Assembly (NCBI GenBank): GCA_051453625.1 | Contig: JBOZIK010000001.1 | Span: 129,911,568 to 129,962,074, forward strand | DNA: 50,507 nt | Origin: Welwitschia mirabilis | Lineage: Eukaryota; Gnetophyta; Gnetopsida; Welwitschiales | Direction of reading: 5' to 3' | In this document: positions 10,453 to 22,048 of the stretch, piece after piece | Position numbering within the stretch: position 1 is the first letter of the stretch | Layout: each line of letters opens with the position of its first letter | Notes under the pieces: generated by a model | Database searches by the model: none | Told to the model about the DNA's origin: nothing | What the model saw: only the letters and a program-made list of their open reading frames with translations | Made by a program: the position numbers and the translations under genes

Positions 10453-12590
10453 TCATTCCAAGTAAGCTCCTTACTCTTATTATCCATATGATCTCTTTTT
10501 TCTATTGAAATGATGTGATATTTTATTATAGAATTATTTATGGCTCTTATGAAATTATATTATAAAAAATTATCCCCTCCCATTGACTCCCATCAAGGCT
10601 TTATAGTGAAATAGAAGGATGTCTCTTGTTCTTAATGATAGAGGATTACTAATGAATGATTAGGACTAAGTAATTAGGAGGTTTACTATTTTGGTTTGGA
10701 AGGCTCATAGTAAATGGTTTTTAACTTGATTTGATTTTTCTTTATATATTGATGCTTTTATTTTTATAATTAATTTGTTTTTCTATAACTAATTACTTAG
10801 CATATCCATTATTTTTCTGATATGAGTTATTGCTTAAGTGGTTGTAGCAACTTTATCATATTTTTATTATCATGAAAATTAAATTTTTAGAATAGAGGCA
10901 TAGGATAAAATACCATATCTTATCAATTAGTAGGTATAAATTAGTGAATTTTTTTATAAGTCTAGTATTTGTCATGAAATTGAAAATGTAAAACCAATAG
11001 TTTTTCTGATGAGTAATTATTTTTAAAAAACAGATTGTTATAATATGTTAAATAAATGTAGAAAAAAGTAAGTAATTTACATTTTTGTACCTACCTATTA
11101 AATTATTTATAAACTTGAGTATCACATGCTGTAGAAAACTAGATATGCTTTTAAAAACATCTTGAATCATTTAAAATTATAAATTAATTTACAAGTTATG
11201 GTCATTTTAGTATAGTGTGGTAGGACTATAATTTTACAAAATTTGACAGCTTTTATCCTTAAATGATAACATTAGAAATAATAATTTTATAATTCCAAGA
11301 TAGTGTAAGTTAGATTCTAAGAATCTATTATGTGTCTAGTTTTGGAGAAACTAATTTAATTTTTTCTTCATAATTAATTAACAATTTTTAACTATGATGT
11401 CTCCTTAGAGTTCAAAAATGTTATAATTAATGTTTAAAATTATAGAAAAATTATAATACAAAATTTTATAGGGAAATTAAGTATATAAATATGTTTCTAT
11501 TAGTATACTTAAGTTAAATTACCTAAGAGTGATATTTAATTGTAGAAATACTTCTTTTACCCTTTTTCTTTAACTTACTTTAAATGTGCATGCTTATAAG
11601 AGTTTTCATCTTAGTAGTTTAAGTGACATAAGTAGTCTCTAGCTTATCACTTATTTCTATTGACTTATAATATAACTATATGAAATCATGAATAAATACT
11701 TATATCTTAACAATTATGCTTAATCTATACTTTTTTTTTTGTTTACCTTCTTTACACCAATCCAAGAAGATTGTCATATAAGCATGGAAGAGTGTTTCTA
11801 GGATTGGCATAGCTCTAGGTATGTTTTAGTTTCTTTAAGTAAATTATTTCATATTTTAATTATTATTAAAAAATAAAAATAATATTCCTTTATTTACACA
11901 GAAAATAAAAAAATAATATTTCATTTATCTAAATTTTTATCATTATAATCTTGGAAAAAGAAATTTTCTTGTATGTTTGCTTTCATTTTATGACTGTCTC
12001 TATACAATGAGCTGAATGATGATTAGAATTATTATAACTAAGTAAATAATTCATTAAATATTTACATTGGTTAGAATTATTTACATGCATTTATATGGTG
12101 TATTTATTAATAGGACTAAATCAAGATAACTTTAATAATGTTCATTCCCACACTTGATTTCATCATCAAGGTGGGTTGCATTACATTTTTTTATAATACC
12201 TTCTGAAAGTTAATTTAATCATCACTTTCCTACCCTACCCATATATGAACTAATTCCAACTTAATATATTGAGCCTTTGGCATTGATGGATTATGTTACA
12301 CCATCCAGAGGTGCTTCAAGGAAGTAGGGTCATTTGTAAGCATGCATCCACCTCAAGTACTGCTTGTCTCCTATATTGCGGATATATTAAGGTGAAGTGA
12401 AAGTCTATAAAGTTGAGCCTAGCCATGTTTGTATAGATTAAAACCTAAAGTAAAACCAAGTCACATTTAGAGGGTGGTTGGATATTAAGTTAAAATGCCA
12501 TTAATTAGAATTCCAACCTCCTATTATATTAGTTAGGTATTATTCTTAAAAAAAGTGTTTAATTAAGGTAAGATAAAAAAGGATATCACA

Positions 12591-12595
12591 TATTT
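12591..12595. repeat. Target site duplication of element A (TATTT), right
   Basis: Exact copy of 2682-2686. Confidence 0.9.
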
Positions 12596-13100
12596 AAAAT
12601 AAGGCAAGGAAGTAAAGAATGCATATATGACCTATGTGGTTAATAATGATTTCAAACAAGAATTTTGTAATGTTAAAGGGCTTACCAGCCTGGATTATTC
12701 TAATGAGGTATAAATGGATGATATAAGTTTTAATAACAAGCAACATAGGGAACACATTATGAATGATGAATATAAATAAAGAAAGTTGTTTTTATGTAAA
12801 AACTCACATGGAAGGGTTCATTATCTATTAGAAGAATACTCTACATCCAAAGTTGATAATAGTATTTTTAAATTTCTTACTAAAGAAAAAGGGAGATGAT
12901 CTGCATGTTCTACTCCTAAGATTACTTAAAAATCAACTAATTAAATGGTAAATGAAGTGTGTTAAATATGTGAATAAATTAGCCAAATATATTCATCATT
13001 AAACATTGAATTTTTGTAGACATCAAGTACATACTTTGAATCATAAAATGCATTGGCTTTCCTTATTAGTATTTTCAACCTCTAGTTTTAATTCGGATAG
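12591..13100 (-). pseudogene. N-terminal part of M's 3' ORF (Transposase_32-like)
   Basis: The minus strand reads KPFNITKFLFE...NHIGH, matching KPFNITKFLFKTINNHVGH in C2 (35216-35272). Upstream it also matches C2 around 34850-35100, including VEY-SNR-TLPC. The rest continues at 2681 beyond element A. The plus-strand open frames here are antisense shadows. Confidence 0.65.
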
Positions 13101-13564
13101 GATAATAAGGAGAAAACATGTTAAAAAATGAGCAGAAAATAACTTTCTAAATGAAAGCATCTTATCTTTCACTTATCTTTCTAGAAAGAATCAAGAATAA
13201 AGAAAAAATAAAAGAGACAAAGAAAGAGAAATGAAAAAGATAAATGAAATAAATGTGAAGGCTAATTGAAGAATGTAATGAATATGGATTTTTAACAAAC
13301 ATCTCATGGAAGGTGTATAGAAAACTGAAAATTTGCAAAACATAAGACACATCATGGCTATGCAAAAGATTAAGAAATGCATAAGAAGACTATGTGAAGA
13401 AGCAGGATGTAAGACTCAAATGAATGACAATGGCATCAATTATGAAAAGTGATGATATCAACTAAAGATGAAAATAGTGGCTACATAGTAATCAAGGATT
13501 TGATTGTAGTGCTAGAAAGGTGATGGTCTTATAGGGTGGTAAAATGATAAGGAAGAATTAGGGA

Positions 13565-13574
13565 GTTTTATATA
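13565..13574 (-). promoter_or_regulatory. TATA-like site upstream of M's 3' ORF
   Basis: The minus strand reads TATATAAAAC. It aligns with the TCTATAAAC at 34327-34335 of C2, and both are followed by pyrimidine-rich DNA and then the 3' ORF. It may be an internal promoter; that is inference. Confidence 0.4.
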
Positions 13575-13599
13575 TGTAGAGATGAAATGTGACAATTAG

Positions 13600-13867
13600 A
13601 TCATCTAACCTAATCAATAGTCAAGATGAATTATAGCAAGGATTAAGGTGTGAATTAATAGATCATTTAATAAAAACATAATTATATTTGTTTAGTGTAG
13701 TTTTTCTTATAGAATATCATGGATAAAAATTTAATTTAAGAGGGAAAAAAAGAATGAATGAAATCTAATAGAAAATTCATTAGTCATAAATCCAAAAGAT
13801 AGAATACCTAAGATAATGATCATACTTATTGAAAAGTTTGTAAATTTATTCTAAATTCAAATAGATT
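13600..13867 (-). other. Spacer of element M, near part
   Basis: Non-coding. The minus strand aligns with about 34030-34300 of C2. Solo LTR E interrupts the spacer at 13868. Confidence 0.6.
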
Positions 13868-13872
13868 ATAAT
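13868..13872. repeat. Target site duplication of solo LTR E (ATAAT), left
   Basis: Repeated exactly at 16255-16259. Confidence 0.85.
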
Positions 13873-13988
13873 TGTAATATCCTAGTGTTTAACCCAAAAC
13901 TATCAATCTTACTTAATATAATTTCCTTAACGTTTTCCACTAAGACTATGCTTTATCTATAGATTATTATTTTTAAAACATATTTATT

Positions 13989-14196
13989 CCCTAATACTAA
14001 AATGTGACATCCATATTTTCTATAAATAAAAACTTTATATGATACTATAATACTTATTTTAATAATTAAAAGATCTTATATATGATGCTCTAAGATCAAA
14101 ATGTAATGTCCATAATTCTATAGCTAAAAAATTCAACTTGTAAGATGCTCTAGTACTAAATGTAATGTCCAGTTCTAAAAGCTCAATGATGTAATG
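13989..14196 (-). repeat. Repeated LTR-end/primer-site units in solo LTR E
   Basis: The minus-strand motif CATTACA or GTCACA lies at 14190-14196, 14161-14167, 14102-14108 and about 14003-14009. The last three are each followed by a decayed TTGGTATCAGAGC: TTAGTACTAGAGC, TTGATCTTAGAGC and TTAGTATTAGGGA. Spacing is 29, 59 and 99 bp. Normally this motif pair occurs once, at the LTR/internal junction. Confidence 0.7.
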
Positions 14197-15430
14197 AAAT
14201 TATTAGTAAGTAAGTGGGTTATAAAACCTACAGCTAGTTGATTTTGAATTCTTGACTAGTACTCAAACAACTAGTAAACTTAACCATAATTAATCTCATA
14301 CTATCAACTACATATTGTTTGAAAACATAATCTATGAATTAGATTATGGGTCACAAATAATATATCTATGGGATACATGCATAGATATAGTTATGAATAA
14401 ATTAAAGTATTAGATCTATGGATATTAATAAGCATAAATTTAGACTTATATATATTAGAATAAAATTTGTCTACAAATACATAGGGCTTGCAACATTAAC
14501 AATACAATAGTATCTATCTCACAAATCAATCTTAAAACATAATGCAATACATAAGCATAAAAATAATTAACATATAACTAATACAATAATAGTTTAAGCT
14601 AACAGTAACAAATACTCCCTCTTTAATGTTCAAAATTCATGATTCCACCTAAATTTGCAAAAATAATATGATATGAGAATTGTGAAATAATTACAATTCC
14701 CAGTATAGCCCAAGTAGTAAAGGATGAAAAGAATTTAATCAAATCTTGAGGATATTGCCAAGGCATGAAGTAAGACAATACAAATGAGAGAGGTTTAATG
14801 CTTGGATATGTCAATACAATAATAAGACTTTGAAACCCACATGTAACCAAAGTAAAGTATTCCAAGTTTCATTAATCTAAGAATGCAATATTCAAGTTTT
14901 TATAATCCAATAATGCACTATCAGAAGTATATAAAAATGTTCATTTATCTAGAGGTTCATTCCTATGACCAATGGAAATCCTTCGAATGGGATAAAACCC
15001 TCTAAAGCTACATAGACATCTTGTCTTATACAACTATACAAGCCATAATCATATTTCAATCACCCTATTTACTCTAAGAATTCACTTTCATGGTAAATGG
15101 AACTACATAATTTGGTTACTTAGCTAAGTTTATTCAAGCATAAAATTTAATTCACAGCCAATATATTACATGCGTAAGAAGAAACTTACAAGATCAAATA
15201 AGATAGCAAGAAAAATCCATGAAATCATATGAAAGATGCAAGAATTTTCTTGATGCCATACCTAATCTTTAGAATTTGGATTTTCAAGCTTAAAAAATGC
15301 TATTCCTCTAGTTTGGATTTTCAATCTTCAAAAATGCTATTCCTCTCACTTTAAAGATTTAAGATAGATCTCCATAAGGAAGTTCAAGGCTAAAGGATTT
15401 TTTCAAGAATTAAATCTAAGAAAAAGACTT

Positions 15431-15440
15431 CTATTTATAA
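15431..15440 (-). promoter_or_regulatory. TATA box of solo LTR E
   Basis: The minus strand reads TTATAAATAG, at the same place as TTATAAATAG in D2 (41997-42006). Confidence 0.55.
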
Positions 15441-15907
15441 GAACTCAAAAGAAATGTTAAATTTCAATAGTTCCACAAGCCACTACTATCTTTATAAAAT
15501 AGTTTTAATTCCACTTCCCTACTCGACTTCATACTTGAATACTAGGGATTATAAATAAAAATTATGCTTATCATAAATAATAAATAATAAATGAGATATT
15601 AGTAGCAATAATTCCATAACCATGATAGTAGTTACAATTCAAAATATTCTTTGGCATTTACCAAGAATAAATAAGAATAAAATAAATCTAGATGTTAAGC
15701 ATTTCCATTCATTATTATAGTTATAAGTTCATAACTCATTAGAATTTTTTAAAATGAGTAATTAAATAAAATAAGCTAAAGCATTAATTATACTTGTTAT
15801 ACAAGAGAAACCCATGCAAATAATAATTGTAAGACTCTTAGTTAGCTATAGAAGAAAACATACAAATTATGGTATTTAAATGTAATAGTTTATAAAAGAA
15901 AATAAAA

Positions 15908-16015
15908 TAACATAGCCACTACTTTATCCAATAATTTAGCTAGTAATATTGCCACTATTTTAGCCACTAATATAACCACTAATCTGCCCACTAATTTAGC
16001 CACTATTTTAGCCAT
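15908..16015 (-). repeat. 12-bp minisatellite, nine units, in U3 of solo LTR E
   Basis: Nine consecutive 12-bp units in perfect register, with plus-strand consensus TAATTTAGCCAC. It lies upstream of the TATA box in the LTR's own orientation. Confidence 0.9.
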
Positions 16016-16254
16016 TAAAGGTTATAATTAAATTAGTAAGGAATTATAATAAAATTAATATTATGACTATTACAAATCTAAGAACTTAAAATTATAACTG
16101 CAGCACAATAAATTTCCATAATATAATTACATTACAATAATGATAATAAAATAAATACTATAATAATTTAGATTAGTGGACTCTATAACAATAAATTTAT
16201 TTTAATTTAGTTTTTAAGCTAAGTATTTGAACCTTAGAAAATCTGGACGTGATA

Positions 16255-16259
16255 ATAAT
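16255..16259. repeat. Target site duplication of solo LTR E (ATAAT), right
   Basis: Exact copy of 13868-13872. Confidence 0.85.
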
Positions 16260-17200
16260 GCAAAACAAACAAGGTATCTTTTAAGTAAACCTATAAACAT
16301 CCAAAAATTAATTAATAACATCTTTAAGTAATTAATTTAAAGGAAGAAATCATACATGTGGCTTAAAATCCCATCTTTTTTATCATTTTTACCTTTTCTA
16401 CAATCATATGTATTCCTTCTTTCAAGCATTTAGATCAAATTTAGCATGCAGCGTTATGACCTCTTATTCTAATAGAATTAATTGTCTTATAAAGAAGTTA
16501 GTGTTGCATTACTAGTGAGCGTTTGTATCCCTGATGCATTTCTAATGAGCATCCATAGCCCCAATGCAGTGCACTAAATACAATTTTTAGTTAATCAATA
16601 ATATAATTTACTTCTTAGAGAGAATACATTTTATTTTCTTTTCATCAATCCTCCTCATACTCAATATTGTTTATGCACATTAAAGGATCATTAAATCATT
16701 ATCCTAATTAATAAAAATCTTACCCCAAAAAATTCTTAAAATATAAAACATAATATAGAGGTATATTCCACCTTTTAACCATATTTTTCAAATTTGAAGA
16801 CCTAAAGTGACACTAAGCTTAACAAGATAACTTGAAAAAAAAGCAAAATGTTTTCTTGAATAGTATAAGTAGACTTAAATTCTATCTAATTCATAATGTA
16901 AAGATGATTATTTATTAAGAGTGTATTTATTATGGGCCATTAACTAGGATGATCAAGTCTTAGAAATTCATAAATGGATGGTAATGGTAGAGGATTTGTG
17001 CACTTGATAAGGTGATCAAAAAATGGAGTGAATGTGTGAAATGGTTTGAACGGATGATGATGGCTATGATTATTGATGGAAAAAAAACATGCTTCGAAAT
17101 AATTAATTCATTATGCTTTGGAAACTACTATCATGAGAGAGTTTTTAAAAAGAATATGAGGTGGAAGTTTAGAGGCTTAAAACCTTGATTATCTAAAAAA
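16260..17200 (-). other. Non-coding spacer of element M in place of pol
   Basis: On the minus strand it matches C1 (about 28100-28710) and C2 (about 33250-33880), for example around TTCTATTAGAATAA and AGTTAATGG. It holds no open frame. It occupies the place where reverse transcriptase, RNase H and integrase should follow the protease. Confidence 0.65.
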
Positions 17201-17338
17201 GAAGTACAATGGATGTCATTTTCATGAATTGACTATGTACATACATGTAAAAGCTTTAAAGGAATATCAAGTATGTAATTAGAAGAGCCTAAGTTTTTAA
17301 AGTCAGAAGTGTTTCATCTTATTATATTTTTATGCTTT

Positions 17339-17913
17339 TTAATATATTATTGAAAAGGAATCAAAAGCATTAAAATAATTATGAGAAGAATGATAATTTA
17401 ATTCAACAAGAGTAGGATTAAGACCATGAATTTCATAAATAAAATTAACCTTGTTGTTATTCTCTAAAAGTTTCAAAGTATTGAAAATATTTAGATTCAT
17501 CATTAACTTACCAAAATAAATTCTCATATGACTATTTCTATAATTAACAAGGATATTTAATGTTACTAGAAATGGTTTGCCTAAAATAACTAAAGCTAAA
17601 TTATGTTTAATTACATTCATTTCTAAGATAGTGATATCAAGAAGAAAGTAATAATTATTGATGTGTATAATTACATCTTTAGTAGTTTATAATGGTAATT
17701 TTAAAGAATTATCTACTAGCTCCAATTGGATTTTAGTCTTTTAAGATTTTTAAGGCTAGGATTCTTGTAAATTGAGTGGAGTAAAAGATTGACACTTGCT
17801 CCTAAATTTAAAAGGGCATTCGTAAGACCTTTGTCTCTAATTGTGATACAAATTTTGGAATAACTAGAATCTTTGTATTTGAGAGGAATTTGATCTTTAA
17901 TTATTTCACTCAT
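17339..17913 (-). pseudogene. Protease pseudogene of element M
   Basis: The minus strand reads KICITIRDKGL then ALLNLGASVNLLLHSIYK (17913-17716), and after a frame change ALVILGKPFLVTLNIL (17620 leftwards). These match the Athila retropepsin pattern IPCTIGN...ALCDLGASINLMPLSVYK...LILGRPFLATA. The catalytic aspartate of DLGAS is asparagine here, a single GAT-to-AAT change. Beyond it comes LNIFNTLK and then a remnant resembling the protease-RT linker. Retropepsin would process Gag-Pol; this copy cannot. Confidence 0.85.
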
Positions 17914-17929
17914 TTACTGTGCTAAGAAT

Positions 17930-19640
17930 GCCTTTTTCTTAACATGCATTTTTCTCTTAATTTTACACATATTTTTTAGCAATTTTACATATGAAGAATT
18001 TATCTACTCATGACTAAGAGTGGCATGTTGATTTTAACCTCTTTGAAAACTTCTAAAGCTTTATTTCTTTCCCTAATGTTCTCCTTTCTAAGTTATTTTG
18101 AGAAGGGTATAAGTTCTTGGTAAATAGGTAAAGATTTTTCTAATGTTTCTTCCTTCTTATTAATTAATTTAAAAATTGGTTCTTCTTTAGTGAAATTTTT
18201 TTCAATTTTTTAATTCAATTATTTTCCACTCCTAAGATGAATGCCCTAGTTTTTTTATATAGTTCAATTTTAATCCTTCTATGAATTTAACTCTTTTAAG
18301 ATTTGGCTATGAACTTATAAAAGTATACTATGTTTTATTTAGCTTAAAGAAGACAAAATTTATTGAATCATTTAAGCATTAGTTTTAAAAGTTTGTTTAA
18401 AGTTGCTTGCTTAAGAATTCTTTCTTAGTTATAATCATTTGGATGTGATCATGGCTAATCTAGTTTTGGGTTTCCACAAATTTTCTCAATGATTCCTCTA
18501 ATGGAGTAGATGAAGTTTATTTTGATTTTAATGATGAAGGAAATGATATTCTTAATTGATTCATTTGATTTTAGTTATTGGAATTATTTTATCTCTAAGA
18601 AAAGTTAGGATGGATCCTCCACTTGAGGTTGTAAGTATTCAAATAAGAGTTATTTTTACTACTCTATCACTAGTATCCTGTAAAGTTAACTTATTCAATT
18701 ACAATGTTTTAAAAGATGGGTATGGAAGGATATTCAAGTGTTTCATGAGAATCTAAGTGGTAAATAAAGCATTCAGGTGTGGAATTTGATGGTTTAGATT
18801 GAGTGGAAAGAAGTTCTACTCTTCTTGATAATTAATCTATTTGATTATTGATGTTAAAGTTTTCAATAACTTGCAAACACTAGGAGATCTAATGGATGAT
18901 TGGGATCAAGGTAGTCTAATCAATTTCTCATAGTTATTAGAGATTTTAGCTATTATTTTAATCTAATCCCACACTTTAGCTACTGGTAAACTAAGGAAAC
19001 TACCTCTACTTATCATATCAACTAATTCTCTATTATTGATAGATATTATATTATCAAAGAAGCTAATCTCTATATGTGAAACAAATCCATGTTATTGGCA
19101 TTTTTGTAGTAAATATCTAAACCTATCTAATCCTTGGGAAAAGGATTTATGATCTTCTTATTAGTAAATTATTATCTCTAACCTTAGGACATTCATTTTA
19201 TTATTTGAAAAAAATTTAAAAATGAAAGCTTGTTTAAGTCTGTCTATATTCTAATTAAAATGGTTTTAAGGGTGTAGAGCTAATACTTGGCTTTTTTCTT
19301 CCAGAAGAATGGGAAAAATATGAGTCTCATGATATCATAGATGTTAGGGTATTATGGAAGGATAGATAGCACACATTCAAATTGTTTAAGGTGAAAATAA
19401 GGATCTTTAGAGTTTAAGCCATAAAATTATGATAATAATTGGATTTTAAATGGCTTCAATTCTAAATTTTATGCTATAGGCAGTTGAACTATGCATGAGA
19501 ATGTTCCTAAACATTGAGGTTATAAATAGTTATGAAGGATTTATCTAGAAGGGTTGGATTAGTTTTGTAATCTATTCTGATTAAGGTTTCCAGCTATTTC
19601 CTGACTAAGGTAATAGGCATGTAAGTTGTCTATGATCTTT
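17930..19640 (-). pseudogene. gag: gag pseudogene of element M (Athila type)
   Basis: Read on the minus strand in several frames. In order: LELKPFKIQLL, GLNSKDPYFHLKQFE, then KAKY.LYTLKT, LNKLSFLNFF, FSQGLDRFRYLLQKCQ, NNRELVDMISRGSFL, KVWD, and near the end LRKENIRERNKALEVFKEV just before the protease. This is the Retrotrans_gag domain and gag C-terminus of Athila-like elements. Many stops and frame shifts. Plus-strand open frames in this span (for example 18556-18756) are antisense shadows. Confidence 0.85.
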
Positions 19641-20534
19641 TGACTTGATCAAGGTTTATTGAAAGGACATTAAAAATTAGATTTTGAGAAGTTGATGCTT
19701 ATTCTTCTTCGGCATTATCATCAGGTTGATTTTTAGACAAAATTATTTATTCTTCATTTTCTTTAGTGTTGAATTAATGTTTTTTAAGGGATTTCTAATT
19801 AGTTAACCTATTTCATCATAGATTTAAGACATGCAAGTTTTAGACTTAGTTTATATAAGTTTCAGGTAAGAACTAGATGACTCACATGTTTGAAACAACT
19901 TATAAAACATTTTGTTAAAATCTCAAAAGATTTTTCTCAGAAATGCTGGTGGCTCTAACGAGGAAAGATGGTGGCACTAGTTAGATGATAATTTAATTTT
20001 GGAAAAAAAAAGTATAAGATCATAGGATTTCTGCAAAACATTCAGACTTATAGGATGGAAAAAAATTACAAGAAATAAAAACAATGTAAAACTTACTAAA
20101 ACTTATGAAAAACAAAATCTAAAATTTTTATTTTTACAGTATTTATCAAAAATTAGAAAGAAACTAAAATTTTTTAGAAAAAGTGTAAAAGACAAAAAAT
20201 ACAAAATATTAGAGTTTAAATTTAGTTTTTTCTTTTTTATGATCTCATTTTTTATTGTGACCTATAGAAAAAATCCTAGATCTGTAACAAAAAATATCAA
20301 ATATATATAAAAATTTTAGTATTAGATTAAAAAATAAAATTTCACTAGAAAAAGAATACTACCCACAATTGGAGAGAAAAGAAAAGGAAATAAAATGAAC
20401 ACTCAAGAGAAAAGAAAAAGGACTCGTTCAGTTATCATTAGAAAAGGACTACTACTAACCACTAGAGGAATAAAAAATAAACTAAAAATTATAAGGAAAA
20501 AAATCATTTACTTTTGAAAAGATATTGTGCCAAT
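19641..20534 (-). other. Leader of element M
   Basis: Between primer site and gag. It aligns in part with the leaders of C1 and C2 (the CTAGTGGTTAGTAGTAGTCC stretch on the minus strand). No coding seen. Confidence 0.55.
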
Positions 20535-20553
20535 ATTCCTAACAATAGTGCTA
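20535..20553 (-). promoter_or_regulatory. Primer binding site of M (tRNA-Asp type)
   Basis: The minus strand reads TAGCACTATTGTTAGGAAT against the canonical TGGCGCCGTTGCCGGGGAT. All eight changes are C-to-T or G-to-A. It lies 21 nt from the LTR end, against 4-6 nt in C1 and C2. Confidence 0.85.
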
Positions 20554-20574
20554 AAAATCTATTCACTAAAAAAA

Positions 20575-22048
20575 TGTTTATTATAGTAATGACAAACTTT
20601 AATAAACTAGATAAAGATTCAGTATCATTCTCCTATAAGGATATTAGTAATAAACTAATTAAAATTCTTAAAATAATCTAATCCTATAATGAAATCAAAT
20701 AAAAGAAAACTCCGAGGGTTTAAGATCTTTTTGTAAATTACAATTGGTGACTAGAGAGATGAACATGCTCCAAAGGTCTAGACTGGCTTGTCCAACAATC
20801 ACCTTCACTCTGATGATTTCTTATAAGTCTTAAAACATAAACTTTAAATCATTAAGTCATGATGGCTTAGGTGTGGTAACATAATCTTATTCACCACTTG
20901 AGTTTTAGTGAGTTCAATAGTTACTTTAGTTCTTCATAGCCCTTTATGAACATAAAAAGTAAACATGATTGTTTTTAAGATCTATAACATAATAGCAATA
21001 CAACTAGAAATTTAACTTTAGAGAATTCACTTAGTCCTAAGTATCTTAATGATGTAGTCTCATCTAAGGATTAATATTACCATGCTAATATGCATTAAAA
21101 ATTAAGGAATAAACAACTACTAAAATATTCTAAACAAGAAAAAGTATCACTTAAAGATTAATAGTATCATGTTAGTATGAGCCAGAAATTAAAGCATGAA
21201 CAACTATTTCTTGTATTAATTTAGAAAATAAATTACATTAAGAAGGGAATATGAAGCTAAAGTGGACTCTAAAAACTAGCCTCAGATCAATTCTACTCCT
21301 AAGGAACTGCTTAGAAAGACATGACATCCTAATTCTCTAAGTATTCCCACCACATTTTACCAACCAAAGATTATTTACAATTAAGGCTTAAGGTCATTAT
21401 ATAGATGAGGGAAGGATTGAGAAACTTTAGCATGTTATGGCTAGTGATGGTTAGAAGGAGGTTATAAAATTTGTCATATATCCTTAATGGATGATTCCTT
21501 GTCTTTTTATGAAGAAGAGGTAATAACATGTCTTTTGAATGATAATGCAGCTTCCATTAGATCTCATGCCATGCGTCCTTTATTTCATTATGTTCATTAT
21601 GCTTATTACTACCACATCTTGCTATGATGTATTATTTTACACCTCCATCACATGTCATCGAGGTTAATGGTTGAATATGACATATCATCTAATTGAACCC
21701 ATAAGAGAAATGTGATGTCTTTTTTATGAAGATGTAAGAATGTAAAAATTAATTCATTTTACCCTAAAAGATTGACAACAGTGGTGATCTAGATGAAGAT
21801 ACTAACATTTTCTAATGGATCCTAGATGATGATACTAACATTTTCTGATGGATCTTCTTCAAATTACAACATGTCCTTTAGAAATTATCAATTAATATAA
21901 AAATGTTATAGAAAAGTTCATAATTTCATGAAAAATGATAAAAATGGTAAAAGACATCATTTTATAGTAAACGGTTAATTTAATATATTTACTTATGAAA
22001 CATTGATCAAATATTCTTACTTGGAATTTCAATTTTTGCATGTAAATA
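20575..22048 (-). repeat. 5' LTR of element M
   Basis: 1474 bp. On the minus strand it starts TATTTACATGC and ends ATAATAAACA. It abuts the RNase H coding sequence of H1 at 22049. A 33-bp unit is doubled in tandem at 21791-21856. It has no 25-bp minisatellite, unlike the C1 LTR. Confidence 0.85.

Larger units (their letters stand above)
2687..12590 (+). mobile_element. Element A: Del/Tekay-type chromovirus, pol deleted
   Basis: This is a complete insertion. It has LTRs of 3617 bp (2687-6303) and 3651 bp (8940-12590, including 609 N), a 5-bp target duplication TATTT, an initiator-tRNA primer site at 6307-6318 and a purine-rich GGGGGAGAA just before the 3' LTR. The internal region is only 2636 bp. 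It holds gag and the end of the protease, then runs almost at once into the polypurine tract. Reverse transcriptase, RNase H and integrase are absent, and the gap at 7658-8377 lies inside gag and cannot hold them. The very long LTRs and the gag motifs fit the Del/Tekay group. Confidence 0.9.
8940..12590 (+). repeat. 3' LTR of element A
   Basis: It begins TATCATATCCC (TG decayed to TA) and ends GATATCACA. It is colinear with 2687-6303 apart from gaps 9601-10042 and 10286-10452 and a deletion of about 270 bp near its end, between A-rich stretches. Confidence 0.9.
13873..16254 (-). mobile_element. Solo LTR E (chromovirus family D), minus strand
   Basis: 2382 bp. On the minus strand it starts TATCACGTCC (TG decayed) and ends GGATATTACA, and the ATAAT target duplication flanks it. 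No internal region remains, so it is a solo LTR left by recombination. It is colinear with D2 (41427-45368): the shared blocks include AATGAGTTATG, GCTTAACATCTAG and TAAGTAACCAAATTATG. It carries a 12-bp repeat array, a TATA box and primer-site-like repeats near its 3' end. The open frame on its minus strand at 14623-14865 (80 codons) looks like chance. Confidence 0.85.
905..22048 (-). mobile_element. Element M: minus-strand Athila-type gypsy retrotransposon
   Basis: In minus-strand order the parts are: 5' LTR 22048-20575, tRNA-Asp primer site 20553-20535, gag about 19640-17930, protease 17913-17339, a pol-linker remnant, a non-coding spacer, a TATA-like site near 13570, a 3' ORF (about 12960-12591 continued at 2681-2200) and a 3' LTR (1747-905). 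The parts align in order with element C2 on the plus strand. It is interrupted by element A and solo LTR E. No reverse transcriptase or integrase is present, and no N gap could hide them between protease and spacer. Its far end is truncated or replaced near 905. Confidence 0.8.

Noticed and set aside
13162-13382. Two overlapping minus-strand open frames rich in F, S and I
   Set aside because: T-rich sequence of the M element upstream of its 3' ORF; the aligned C2 region is not open in the same frame.
14623-14865. 80-codon minus-strand open frame with hydrophobic sequence
   Set aside because: It lies within the R-U5 part of solo LTR E, has no known motif, and is not kept in LTR D2.
15908-16015. 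Regular 12-bp repeats as a CRISPR-like array
   Set aside because: Units are directly adjacent with no spacers, in a plant LTR.
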